This document shows positions 37,535 through 45,858 of a stretch of DNA of 64,000 bases, piece by piece. Every line of letters starts with the position of its first letter. The first letter of the stretch is position 1. This stretch comes from Arcobacter sp. (lineage in GTDB: Bacteria; Campylobacterota; Campylobacteria; Campylobacterales; Arcobacteraceae): positions 1 through 64,000 of the forward strand of contig PKUJ01000003.1 in NCBI GenBank assembly GCA_002869565.1, written 5' to 3'. The notes under the pieces are model-generated. The model searched no databases. It had not been told where the DNA came from and saw only the letters and a program-made list of their open reading frames with translations. A program made the position numbers and the translations under genes.

Positions 37535-38046
37535 TAAATATTCCCTAATATATCTTTTACAATATCTTTGATATCTCTATTTTCAACATTTATTGTTAGG
37601 TCAGAAACTCTTTTATAATCTTCAACTCTTAGTTTAAAAAGTTTTTTTGCAAGATTTAAGTCCTTAAGTAAAGGTCTCTTCTTTAATTTTGCTTTTGCAT
37701 TTGGAGCAGAATGAATTCTATTTAAAATACCTTCAAAGCTTGATTCTAAATAAATTATTTTACCTATATCTTGAATATTTTCTTGTTTAAAAAAACCACC
37801 ACCAGTGGAAATAATTGTATTATCTACATTTTTTTCAAGCCAGATAGCACATCTTTTTTCTAAAGCTCTGAAATAAGCTTCACCCTCTTCTTTAAAAATA
37901 GTTTTAACTTTTCTATTTTCAATACTTTCTATCAAGTCATCAGTATCAATGGAAAAATAATCAGAGGATTTCACAATTTCTCTTGCAACTGTTCCTTTTC
38001 CCACTCCCATAAAGCCAATTAAAATAACATTGTTTTTCTTGCTCAA
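37534..38046 (-). CDS. aroK: Shikimate kinase
   Basis: A 170-residue P-loop kinase for the aromatic amino-acid pathway: Walker A GFMGVGKGT (the usual final Ser/Thr follows a Gly here), DTDDLIE shikimate-binding Asp, FRALEKR with substrate-binding Arg, STGGGFF Walker B region, and the KRPLL lid. It is translationally coupled to hisD. Confidence 0.92.
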   Translation of the reverse strand: MSKKNNVILIGFMGVGKGTVAREIVKSSDYFSIDTDDLIESIENRKVKTIFKEEGEAYFRALEKRCAIWLEKNVDNTIISTGGGFFKQENIQDIGKIIYLESSFEGILNRIHSAPNAKAKLKKRPLLKDLNLAKKLFKLRVEDYKRVSDLTINVENRDIKDIVKDILGNI

Positions 38047-38133
38047 TTCTAGGTTCCTAATATATATTATAAATGATTAAATCTGAAGATTATATCTAAA
38101 ATAAGGTAAAACTTTAAATGATTAAAATCAAAT

Positions 38134-41037
38134 TTAATTTTTAAAGGGAAGTTTTAAGATAAACACTGCACCAGTATATTCGATATTTTTATATTTATAA
38201 GTAGAATTTTTAACAAATATAGAACCTTTCATATGATTTTCAATAATTTGATGAGTCATGTATAATCCTATTACTGTTCCTTGGGACTGATGTTTTGTTG
38301 TAAAATAAGGCTCAAAAACATTCTCTATAATGTCGTTATCAATGCCACCACCATTATCCTTAATACTAATTTCAATATAATCTTCAAGAACTTCTACATT
38401 AATAAATATATACCTCTTACCATGCATATTTTCCATTACATCTTTTGCATTATAAAAAATATTTACAAGAGCCTGAGTAAACTCATTTTCATAATTTTCA
38501 ATAATTATATCTTCTGATTTTTCAAAAACAATTTCAATATGGTTTGCACTAAATATTGCATCTAAAAGAAAGAGATTTTTATTCACAGACTCAAGTACAG
38601 AAAACTTTACAAGAGTTTTATCAGATTTAAAAAAATCTCTAAAATCATCAATTGTTCGAGATAAATGTTGAACTGTATTATTTATTTTTTGTAAATCTTT
38701 TGTACTATCTTCTTTATTTACTACATCTAATTGTATTTTTAATTCTAAACCTGTTGATATTGTACTAATCAAGCTTAAAGGTTGTCTCCACTGGTGCGCA
38801 ATATTATCTATCATTTCGCCCATTGAAGCCATTTTTGATTGTTGAAATAGTAGTTTTTCTTTTCGTTTCATTTCAGTAATATCCACAACTGAAGAAATTC
38901 TTACTTTTCTACCATTTAAAGTGGTATTTATACCTTTTGCCATAATATCAAATACTTCACCATTTTTTCTTATTCCATGAACTTCATATTGATTAACATT
39001 ATTTAAAAACTTACCTCTAACTAATTCAAGATCTTCTTTATATGCAAAATCTTTTAACTGTTTACCAATAACTTCGTCTTTTGAGTCATAACCAAACATC
39101 TCTAAAACAATTTTATTTGCATGAGTACAAATTTCCCCTTCAAAAACAAAAATAGATTCCGCCGCTGAATCTAAAAGAGTCTCAAAGTCTTCAATAGAAG
39201 ATTTTAATCTTTTTTCTGTATGTTGTAGTTCCTTATTTGAAATATTCAATTCTAATTGTTGTTTTTCTAAAACTTTGTTATATTTTATAACTTGCTGATG
39301 TCTATATAAACCGAATAAAACTATTAAACTTATTACAAATAATATTTGATATAAAAATTCATAATCAACTTTATTTGCAATTTTAACCGAAATATATTTA
39401 TTCAAGATTTCTTGTTTTCTTGGTTCAGAAATAGATTGTATTACTTTTTCAAAAAGTTCAAAAAGTATAGGATCATCATTTCTAACTCCAATACCTAATT
39501 CCAATTTTTTATCAAATTTACCTGCAATTTTTAATTCACTTATATATTTATGTTGCAAAGAATATGCAACAGTAGGTAATGCTCCTAAAAATCCAAAAAG
39601 TTTCCCTTCTGAAACCATTTTCATACCAATATCAACACTTGGAACATCAATTATTTTATGATCAGGATATTTCTTTTTTAAAATTTCTGAAATTGCGTAA
39701 CCTTTTACAATACCAATTTTCTCTTTAGTAATCAAACTCTCAGGATTGGATATAAAAAGTCTATCCATCCTTGTTGAAATAACTAAAGGAAAAGAGATAT
39801 AAGGAATTGTAAAATTCATATAATTTAAACGAGAACTTGTAGGCATTGCTAATGAAAAAATATCACATTTTCTCATCTTTGCATACTCAACTGATTCCGC
39901 CCATGATTTTGTTGGTACTAAAGTAATAGGAATCCCAATTCTTTGACTAATTAATGGAATAAAATCAGATGTCATTCCAATATGCTTCCCTTTATCTAAT
40001 TTCTCATAAGGCATCCAATCAGGATCAATACACATTGTAATCTTTTTTTTCTTTAAAATATACTCTTTTTGTGCATTAGTAAATGTAGATAAAGAAGGCT
40101 TATCTTTTTCTATATCATAAATAATATCGTTTATATCTATTTTTTTATTTAATAAGCCCTCTTTTTTAAACTCATTTAAATTTTTTTGAAGTAACATTTT
40201 GTTAATTTCACCAATATTATAAATATTTGACATAATTAATTTTTCTGTCTCTTTTGCTTCAAAAAGTAAAGCCTCTTTTGATTTAATTTTGGAATATTTG
40301 GTATAAATTATATCAACAATTTCTTCTTTGTGTTCTAAGGCATACAACCAGCCTTTATTTGTAGCTTCAATGAAATGTTGAACTCTTCTAGGATTATTTT
40401 TAATTTCAGTTTCAGAGGTAAATACATTTACTCCCGAGCCATAAATTCCATATGAAAGAGGATCAATTATAGTAAAAGGTTTTTTAGATTTTTTAATATA
40501 ATAAAGTTCATTTGATACATAGGCACTCATAACATCAACTTTACCATTAATAAAATCTTGGGGATTAAAAGTATGTTCTTTTACAGAAATTTCATTCTCT
40601 TTTATGTCAAACTTTTTGAGTAGCACACTTAAAGTTGATGATATCATTTGAGAAGATTCAGCCATAATAGTTTTATTTCTTAAATCTTCAGGGGTTATTA
40701 TATCTTGAGTTGCAATAAATATTAAAGATGATCGCTTAAAATAATTTGCAATAAGTTTTAAAGAACTATTTTTATCATTAGAAGAAAGTAAAGAGAGATC
40801 GTATATTCCGTAAGTTGCTTTTCCTAATTTTATTTCATCTAAAACATTTATTTTATGATTAAATTCTTTTATTTCTACATCTAAATTTACATCTTTGTAA
40901 TAACCTTTTTCTTTTGCAGTAATAAAACCTGCAAATTCAAATTGATATTTCCAATTTAATTGTAAAGATATTTTATCCATTGAAAAGGAGGTATTTGTAA
41001 TAAATATAAGAAGAAATAATAATTTATTAACTCTCAA
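38134..41037 (-). CDS. Hybrid sensor kinase with NMT1-like and type-3 solute-binding domains
   Basis: A 967-residue membrane histidine kinase. Signal peptide (about 1-19), NMT1/SsuA-like binding domain (about 21-240, LNWKYQFEFAGFITAKEKGYY), a type-3 solute-binding domain (about 328-555, CIDPDWMPYEK and DIFSLAMPTSSR), one transmembrane helix (about 565-585), a coiled coil, a PAS domain (about 618-735), a HisKA box IAHQWRQPLSLIS with the phosphoacceptor near 747, and a HATPase with DNGGGID. BvgS-type proteins share the periplasmic binding-protein input, but two different binding domains in tandem are less usual. No response regulator is adjacent, so the partner is elsewhere. Ligands may be amino acids or a pyrimidine-like compound (inference). 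Confidence 0.88.
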   Translation of the reverse strand: MRVNKLLFLLIFITNTSFSMDKISLQLNWKYQFEFAGFITAKEKGYYKDVNLDVEIKEFNHKINVLDEIKLGKATYGIYDLSLLSSNDKNSSLKLIANYFKRSSLIFIATQDIITPEDLRNKTIMAESSQMISSTLSVLLKKFDIKENEISVKEHTFNPQDFINGKVDVMSAYVSNELYYIKKSKKPFTIIDPLSYGIYGSGVNVFTSETEIKNNPRRVQHFIEATNKGWLYALEHKEEIVDIIYTKYSKIKSKEALLFEAKETEKLIMSNIYNIGEINKMLLQKNLNEFKKEGLLNKKIDINDIIYDIEKDKPSLSTFTNAQKEYILKKKKITMCIDPDWMPYEKLDKGKHIGMTSDFIPLISQRIGIPITLVPTKSWAESVEYAKMRKCDIFSLAMPTSSRLNYMNFTIPYISFPLVISTRMDRLFISNPESLITKEKIGIVKGYAISEILKKKYPDHKIIDVPSVDIGMKMVSEGKLFGFLGALPTVAYSLQHKYISELKIAGKFDKKLELGIGVRNDDPILFELFEKVIQSISEPRKQEILNKYISVKIANKVDYEFLYQILFVISLIVLFGLYRHQQVIKYNKVLEKQQLELNISNKELQHTEKRLKSSIEDFETLLDSAAESIFVFEGEICTHANKIVLEMFGYDSKDEVIGKQLKDFAYKEDLELVRGKFLNNVNQYEVHGIRKNGEVFDIMAKGINTTLNGRKVRISSVVDITEMKRKEKLLFQQSKMASMGEMIDNIAHQWRQPLSLISTISTGLELKIQLDVVNKEDSTKDLQKINNTVQHLSRTIDDFRDFFKSDKTLVKFSVLESVNKNLFLLDAIFSANHIEIVFEKSEDIIIENYENEFTQALVNIFYNAKDVMENMHGKRYIFINVEVLEDYIEISIKDNGGGIDNDIIENVFEPYFTTKHQSQGTVIGLYMTHQIIENHMKGSIFVKNSTYKYKNIEYTGAVFILKLPFKN

Positions 41038-41105
41038 AACATCTCCTTATATTTTACAAAAATAATTTTATCTGAATTATTTTTAAACAAAAGTCAAATA
41101 TAAAC

Positions 41106-41981
41106 TTAAAAATATTTTCTTTTATATCTTTCAATCATTGTTTCATTTCCTAAAAGTCCACCTTGATGTATATATAAAATATTCTCTTCCTCAAAATAGC
41201 TAGAATTTGCTAGTGCAAAAAAACCTAAAGGATCATAAAGCAAATCAAATTCAATATTTGTTTCAGTTTTAATCTCATTCCATACTTCATAGAACTCTTT
41301 ATAAAGTTTCCCAAAATGATATTTTTTTTGCATTTCTAAAATTTTAGGATGAGAGCAATCATTCTTCGATAAGTGAAAAAATTGTTTTTTTAAATATTCA
41401 CTTCCTCCAACACAAGATACAGTTAGCACTTCAAAAGGAAGATTTTTTTGTAAAAAAAGAGCTGTTGTTCCCGTCCCACTTGGCAACATTATCTTTAAAT
41501 TTTTAATATCATTCTCTTTTGCCCATAATTTAATCTCATCAGCTAATATTTTTATACCAAACTCTGCTTCTTTTACTCTTCCACCCTCTTCTATAAAAAG
41601 AGTTTTATCATCCAATAAAAATTTTTCAATGTACTCTTGTAAATCGTAATCAGGTTTTTCAATTATATTAGCACCATTTTCTAAAGAAGCTTTATAATTT
41701 CCCTTAGGGTTTTGTTTTAAAAATGAGCTAATATGATTTACATAAAAATCTAATTCTAAATCTTTTAGTTTTGCTAAAACGGAAAGCGAATATAAAGAGT
41801 TCGCTTGTGCTGAACCATAAGAAATTATTTTTTTTATATTTGGAAAATCATTTTCTAAAAAGTAATAAAATTTTCTAGCTTTATTTCCTGAAAATTTCTC
41901 ATCTAGTAAGTCATCTCTTTTTATATAAATAGTTCTATTTCTAAATTTTGTTTTTGTTATTGGAGAGTTTTTATATATCAT
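41106..41981 (-). CDS. ACC deaminase / D-cysteine desulfhydrase-like PLP enzyme
   Basis: A 291-residue fold-type II PLP protein of the 1-aminocyclopropane-1-carboxylate deaminase family: YIKRDDLLDEKFSGNKARKF near the N-terminus contains the Schiff-base Lys (GNKARK), LPSGTGTTALFL is the phosphate-binding loop, and DPLGFFALAN with IHQGGLLGNE closes the site. Family members deaminate ACC or desulfhydrate D-cysteine; the substrate cannot be told from sequence here. I start at ATG 41981. The -10 box lies 7 bases upstream and there is no Shine-Dalgarno sequence, so the mRNA may be leaderless. Confidence 0.8.
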   Translation of the reverse strand: MIYKNSPITKTKFRNRTIYIKRDDLLDEKFSGNKARKFYYFLENDFPNIKKIISYGSAQANSLYSLSVLAKLKDLELDFYVNHISSFLKQNPKGNYKASLENGANIIEKPDYDLQEYIEKFLLDDKTLFIEEGGRVKEAEFGIKILADEIKLWAKENDIKNLKIMLPSGTGTTALFLQKNLPFEVLTVSCVGGSEYLKKQFFHLSKNDCSHPKILEMQKKYHFGKLYKEFYEVWNEIKTETNIEFDLLYDPLGFFALANSSYFEEENILYIHQGGLLGNETMIERYKRKYF

Positions 41982-41988
41982 TAACAAT

Positions 41989-41994
41989 ATTATA
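41989..41994 (-). promoter_or_regulatory. -10 box for the ACC-deaminase-like gene
   Basis: TATAAT on the minus strand ends 7 bases before the ATG at 41981, which places the expected transcription start at the start codon itself. Confidence 0.45.
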
Positions 41995-42035
41995 CTAAAA
42001 TGTCACAAAATAAAATACTTAAAAAAAGAGAATAA

Positions 42036-42512
42036 ATGAATTTATTAGAATATATTGATAAAGGTGGAATAATAGTATATATTCTTATCTTTTTAAATAT
42101 AATTGGATTAACAATTATTATATGGAAGTTCTTAACTATTCCTAGAAAAAATGCAATGGTAAGAAGAATTGAATCAAAAATTGATAAAACAAATGATAAA
42201 ACCTTAGAAATCCAAATAGAATATGAAGTAAAAAGATTAGAAAATGGTTTAACCTATATCAAAAATATTGCTTCTATTGCTCCACTTTTAGGACTACTTG
42301 GTACTGTTTATGGAGTATACAAAGCTTTTGAACAAATTACAGAAAAAGGCTTAGGTGACCCAACAATTTTTTCAGGTGGTATTTCTATAGCACTTATTAC
42401 AACCATTACAGGTCTTATTGTAGCTATTCCTCACCATATTGCTTACAATCATTTTATATCAATTATTGACTCAATAGAATTAAAAGCAAAAAAAGAGTTA
42501 ATTGGTAAATAA
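42036..42512 (+). CDS. exbB: ExbB/TolQ-type proton channel subunit
   Basis: A 158-residue MotA/TolQ/ExbB protein with three transmembrane helices (about 14-33, 86-108, 122-145). The conserved channel region is ASIAPLLGLLGTVYGVYKAF and then GISIALITTITGLIVAIPHHIAYN. With the next gene it forms a proton-driven motor complex for TonB-dependent transport or envelope upkeep. No tonB or tolA follows, so ExbB and TolQ cannot be told apart. The stop codon overlaps the exbD start. Confidence 0.88.
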   Translation: MNLLEYIDKGGIIVYILIFLNIIGLTIIIWKFLTIPRKNAMVRRIESKIDKTNDKTLEIQIEYEVKRLENGLTYIKNIASIAPLLGLLGTVYGVYKAFEQITEKGLGDPTIFSGGISIALITTITGLIVAIPHHIAYNHFISIIDSIELKAKKELIGK

Positions 42513-42907
42513 TGAAAAGACGTGAACCTTTAGGCATAGATTTAACACCTATTATTGATTTAGTTTTTATTCTACTTATATTTTTTTTAGTTACCTCTGT
42601 ATTTAAAAAAGAAGAGCTTGCTTTAATACTTGACCTTCCTGAATCTGAAGCAAAAGCAACAGAGATTAAAGATGAACAAATATTTATAGAATTAAATGAA
42701 AATAAACTTGCAATAAAAGGGATTGAAGTATCTTTTGAATCTTTAGAAGATAATTTAAAAGAGATTAAAGATAATAAAAAAGCCGTAATAGTAAGAATTG
42801 ACAAAAATACAAAATATGAAAGAGTAGTAAAAGTTTTAGATTTACTTCAAAAATATAATCTAAATAATCTAGCTTTAGTTACAAATGAAACGAAAAGTAA
42901 AAACTAA
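42512..42907 (+). CDS. exbD: ExbD/TolR-type protein
   Basis: A 131-residue single-span protein. LGIDLTPIIDLVFILLIFFLVTS contains the essential proton-carrying Asp of the transmembrane helix (about 12-33), followed by a periplasmic ExbD/TolR domain. It starts on the last base of exbB (TAATG) and ends inside the bidirectional terminator. It is a two-gene operon with exbB. Confidence 0.9.
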   Translation: MKRREPLGIDLTPIIDLVFILLIFFLVTSVFKKEELALILDLPESEAKATEIKDEQIFIELNENKLAIKGIEVSFESLEDNLKEIKDNKKAVIVRIDKNTKYERVVKVLDLLQKYNLNNLALVTNETKSKN

Positions 42908-42926
42908 GTCTTTTAGACTTAGTTTT
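42900..42926. terminator. Bidirectional intrinsic terminator between exbD and fba
   Basis: AAAACTAAGTC (42900-42910) and GACTTAGTTTT (42916-42926) pair around a 5-base loop with A-runs and T-runs on both sides. It overlaps the stop codons of the convergent exbD and fba genes. Confidence 0.75.
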
Positions 42927-43986
42927 TACTTATTGAACAAAGATCAGAATATGCTACTTCAAGTCTAGCAATCATTCCTTCTTGTCCTGCTCTTAACCAC
43001 TTTCTTGGATCATAATAAGCTTTATTTGGTTTTTCTTCACCCTCTGGATTTCCTATTTGTCCTTGTAAATAATCATGATTTTTTGCTTCAAATTCTCTTA
43101 CTCCGTTCCAACAAGCCCATTGAGTATCTGTATCAATATTCATTTTAATAACACCATAATCTAGTGCTTCTCTAATTTCAGAAAGTTCAGAACCTGAACC
43201 ACCATGAAATACAAAATCAACTGGTTTCGCATCAGTTGAATGTTTTTCAGAAATAAATTTTTGCGAATTTGCTAAAATTTTAGGAGAAAGTTGAACATTC
43301 CCTGGTTTATAAACACCATGAACATTTCCAAATGAAGCAGCAATTGTAAAATTAGGACTAACTTTACTTAACTCTTCATAAGCATAACATACATCTTCAG
43401 GTTGAGTATATAAAAGTGCATTGTCAATATCAGAATTATCAACACCATCTTCTTCTCCACCAGTGATTCCTAGTTCTATTTCAATCATCATATCAATCGC
43501 ACTCATTGTCTTAAAATACTCAACACAAGTGCCAATATTATCTTCTAATGAATCTTCAGATAAATCTAGCATATGGGAAGTATATAAAGGCTTTCCAGTA
43601 TTCTTAAAATAAATCTTTCCAGCTTCTAATAAACCATCTATCCAAGGTAAAAGTTTTCTTGCAGCATGGTCTGTATGCAAAATTACAGGAACACCATAAG
43701 CTTCTGCCATAGTATGAACATGCTGTGCACCTGAAATTCCACCTAAGACTGCAGCATCAGAAGATTTCAATCCTTTTCCTGCATAAAACCCTGCCCCACC
43801 ATTAGAAAACTGAATAATAATAGGTGAATTAACTTTTGCTGCAACTTCCAAAACAGCGTTTACAGAATCTGTTCCAACAACATTTACAGCTGGAATAGCA
43901 AATTTATTCTCTTTTGCATAGGCAAAAAGTTTTTTTGCTTCGCTTCCACTTAATACACCAGGTTTAACAATATCTAATATAGCCAA
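42919..43986 (-). CDS. fba: Class II fructose-bisphosphate aldolase
   Basis: A 355-residue zinc-dependent aldolase. Zinc and substrate motifs are visible: VILHTDHAARKLLPW, IEIELGITGGEEDGVD, AASFGNVHGVYKPGNV and DFVFHGGSGSELSEI with NIDTDTQWA. It cleaves fructose-1,6-bisphosphate, or forms it in gluconeogenesis, the main direction in Campylobacterota that lack full glycolysis. It follows the PEB4-like chaperone gene by 10 bases, an arrangement shared with Campylobacter. Confidence 0.95.
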   Translation of the reverse strand: MAILDIVKPGVLSGSEAKKLFAYAKENKFAIPAVNVVGTDSVNAVLEVAAKVNSPIIIQFSNGGAGFYAGKGLKSSDAAVLGGISGAQHVHTMAEAYGVPVILHTDHAARKLLPWIDGLLEAGKIYFKNTGKPLYTSHMLDLSEDSLEDNIGTCVEYFKTMSAIDMMIEIELGITGGEEDGVDNSDIDNALLYTQPEDVCYAYEELSKVSPNFTIAASFGNVHGVYKPGNVQLSPKILANSQKFISEKHSTDAKPVDFVFHGGSGSELSEIREALDYGVIKMNIDTDTQWACWNGVREFEAKNHDYLQGQIGNPEGEEKPNKAYYDPRKWLRAGQEGMIARLEVAYSDLCSISKN

Positions 43987-43996
43987 AGTAGTCTCC

Positions 43997-44821
43997 TTAT
44001 TTAATTACGATTTTTGCATTTTTTCTTAAAGCATCAGATTGTTTTTTGATAAATGCTCTAAACTTTTCTTGTAATAATACTTGATTAATTTTATTTTTTA
44101 CTTTGTCAAATGAAAGAGTTTTTTCAGCAGCTTTGTCTTCTAAATAAATTAAATGATAACCAAATTGAGTTTTTACAGGTTTTTTTGTATAAGTACCTTT
44201 CTTTAAAGCTTTTGCAGCTTTTGAAAACTCTGGAACCATTTGTGTTTCAGGAAATTTACCTAAATATCCACCTTTTGGACCACTAGGACCAACAGATTTA
44301 GTTTTTGCTAAATTAATGAACTCATCTTTTTTGTTTTTAGCACTATTTAATACTTTTATTAAATCATTTGCTTCTTTTTCAGTTTTAACTAAAATATGTC
44401 TAGCCTCTAAAGTTGCTGGAACTTTAAACTGTTTTTTATTTTTATCATAATAAGTTTTTTTATCACCATCAGAAACAGAAACTTTTTTATACTCTTTTTG
44501 CATCCAAATTTCTAAAGCTAAATCTTTTTTTAACTTTTCTAATGCATCTTTGTAAGCAACATCTGCATCAACACCACTCTTAACAGCATTTTCTGTTAAT
44601 AATTTTTTTTCAATAACTTGATCCAAAACTTGATTTTTACTCTTTTTTGGTAATGAGTTAAAATCAATATTAGGATTTCTTAATACTACAGAAATATCTT
44701 GCTTTGTAATATCTTCTCCATTAACTGATCCATAAGATTCGGCAGCATTTAAAGAAGCTGCTGAAATTGCTATCGTAGCAATTAAACTTGATACTATTTT
44801 TTTACTTTTAATTTTAATCAT
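43997..44821 (-). CDS. PEB4/SurA-like periplasmic peptidyl-prolyl isomerase
   Basis: A 274-residue exported chaperone. Signal peptide (about 1-27, cleaved near LNAAE), an N-terminal SurA-like helical domain, and a parvulin domain (about 135-235) with EARHILVKTEKEA, GGYLGKFPETQMVPEFSKA and TQFGYHLIYLED. It should help outer-membrane proteins fold, as PEB4/CBF2 does in C. jejuni. It is followed by fba in the same operon. Confidence 0.9.
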   Translation of the reverse strand: MIKIKSKKIVSSLIATIAISAASLNAAESYGSVNGEDITKQDISVVLRNPNIDFNSLPKKSKNQVLDQVIEKKLLTENAVKSGVDADVAYKDALEKLKKDLALEIWMQKEYKKVSVSDGDKKTYYDKNKKQFKVPATLEARHILVKTEKEANDLIKVLNSAKNKKDEFINLAKTKSVGPSGPKGGYLGKFPETQMVPEFSKAAKALKKGTYTKKPVKTQFGYHLIYLEDKAAEKTLSFDKVKNKINQVLLQEKFRAFIKKQSDALRKNAKIVIK

Positions 44822-45156
44822 TATATTCCTTATAATTTTTATAATTGATATTTTATCCTTATTTTATTAACAAAGGGTTAATTTAATGTGGAGTTATTGT
44901 GTATACTATGTCAAAGTTAAGAAAAATTTTATATTTAGGATATTCTAAAGAATTTCCTTTTTTTCTCTTTTTATAGCTTTTTTAGAATAATTTAGTAATT
45001 CTCTTCTCTATTAAATCTCTTTTTAAGATTAAATTTGGAGAAATTTAGAAATTTAGCTTAAAAAGCCTTTAAATTTTACTATATTTGTGATATAATGCCG
45101 ACAAAATTTAAACTTAACTTAAATTTAAGCTAACGAATAAATAAGGAATGTGTATA
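44822..45156. promoter_or_regulatory. Divergent promoter region of peb4-like gene and hsrA
   Basis: A+T-rich spacer. On the plus strand TGATATAAT (45088-45096) is an extended -10 with no clear -35, typical of Campylobacterota promoters. It is followed at 45118-45129 by the perfect 12-base palindrome CTTAAATTTAAG within the 5' leader, next to a related CTTAACTTAA string. The hsrA ribosome-binding site AAGGAA lies at about 45143. HsrA is known to autoregulate in H. pylori, so the palindrome is a candidate operator (inference). No gene is visible here. Confidence 0.5.
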
Positions 45157-45837
45157 ATGAGAATATTAATTATTGAAGATGAAATTACACTTAATAGAAC
45201 ACTACAAGAAGGTTTAACTGATTTTGGTTACCAAGTAGATGCTGCTGAAAATTATAAAGATGCAGAGTATTTCATTGATATTAGAAATTATGATTTAGTT
45301 TTAACTGACTGGATGTTACCTGATGGTGATGGAATTGAATTGTGTAAAATTGTAAAGAATAGAAGCTCAAGAACTGCTGTAGTTATTTTATCTGCAAGAG
45401 ATGATAAAGACAGTGAAATTGAAGCATTAAAATCTGGTGCTGATGACTACATCAAAAAACCATTTGATTTCGATATTTTACTTGCAAGAATTGAAGCTAG
45501 ATTAAGATTTGGTGGAACTAATGTAATTGAAATTGAAGATTTAATCATTAATCCTGATGAAGAAAAAATTGAATACAATGGTGAAGAAATTGAATTAAAA
45601 GGTAAACCTTTTGAAGTATTAACTCACTTAGCTAGACATAGAGATCAAATTGTTTCAAAAGAACAATTATTGGATGCTATTTGGGAAGAGCCTGAATTAG
45701 TTACTCCAAACGTAATTGAAGTTGCAATCAACCAAATTAGACAAAAAATGGACAAACCATTAAATATCTCTACTATTGAAACAATCAGAAGAAGAGGTTA
45801 CAGATTCTGTTACCCAACAGCTGACGAAGAAAACTAA
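45157..45837 (+). CDS. hsrA: HsrA-type homeostatic response regulator, with intact phosphoacceptor
   Basis: A 226-residue OmpR-family regulator. The DNA-binding half (about 120-225) is almost identical in phrase to H. pylori HsrA/HP1043: KGKPFEVLTHLARH, QIVSKEQLLDAIWEEPE, VTPNVIEVAINQIRQKMDK and RRRGYRFCYP. Those regulators govern central metabolism, cell growth and oxidative stress. Unlike HP1043, which lacks a normal phosphorylation site, the receiver here has E7-D8, phosphoacceptor D51 (LTDWMLPDGDG), S79 and K101, so it should be phosphorylatable. I use ATG 45157 and not 45148 because AAGGAA is correctly spaced only for the former. A histidine kinase gene follows 21 bases downstream. Confidence 0.9.
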   Translation: MRILIIEDEITLNRTLQEGLTDFGYQVDAAENYKDAEYFIDIRNYDLVLTDWMLPDGDGIELCKIVKNRSSRTAVVILSARDDKDSEIEALKSGADDYIKKPFDFDILLARIEARLRFGGTNVIEIEDLIINPDEEKIEYNGEEIELKGKPFEVLTHLARHRDQIVSKEQLLDAIWEEPELVTPNVIEVAINQIRQKMDKPLNISTIETIRRRGYRFCYPTADEEN

Positions 45838-45858
45838 GAAAGACTAATAGTCCAACAA

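Noticed and set aside
42036..42907. tonB downstream of exbBD
   Set aside because: The next gene is convergent fba; no TonB-like sequence is present, so TonB must be encoded elsewhere or the pair belongs to another system.
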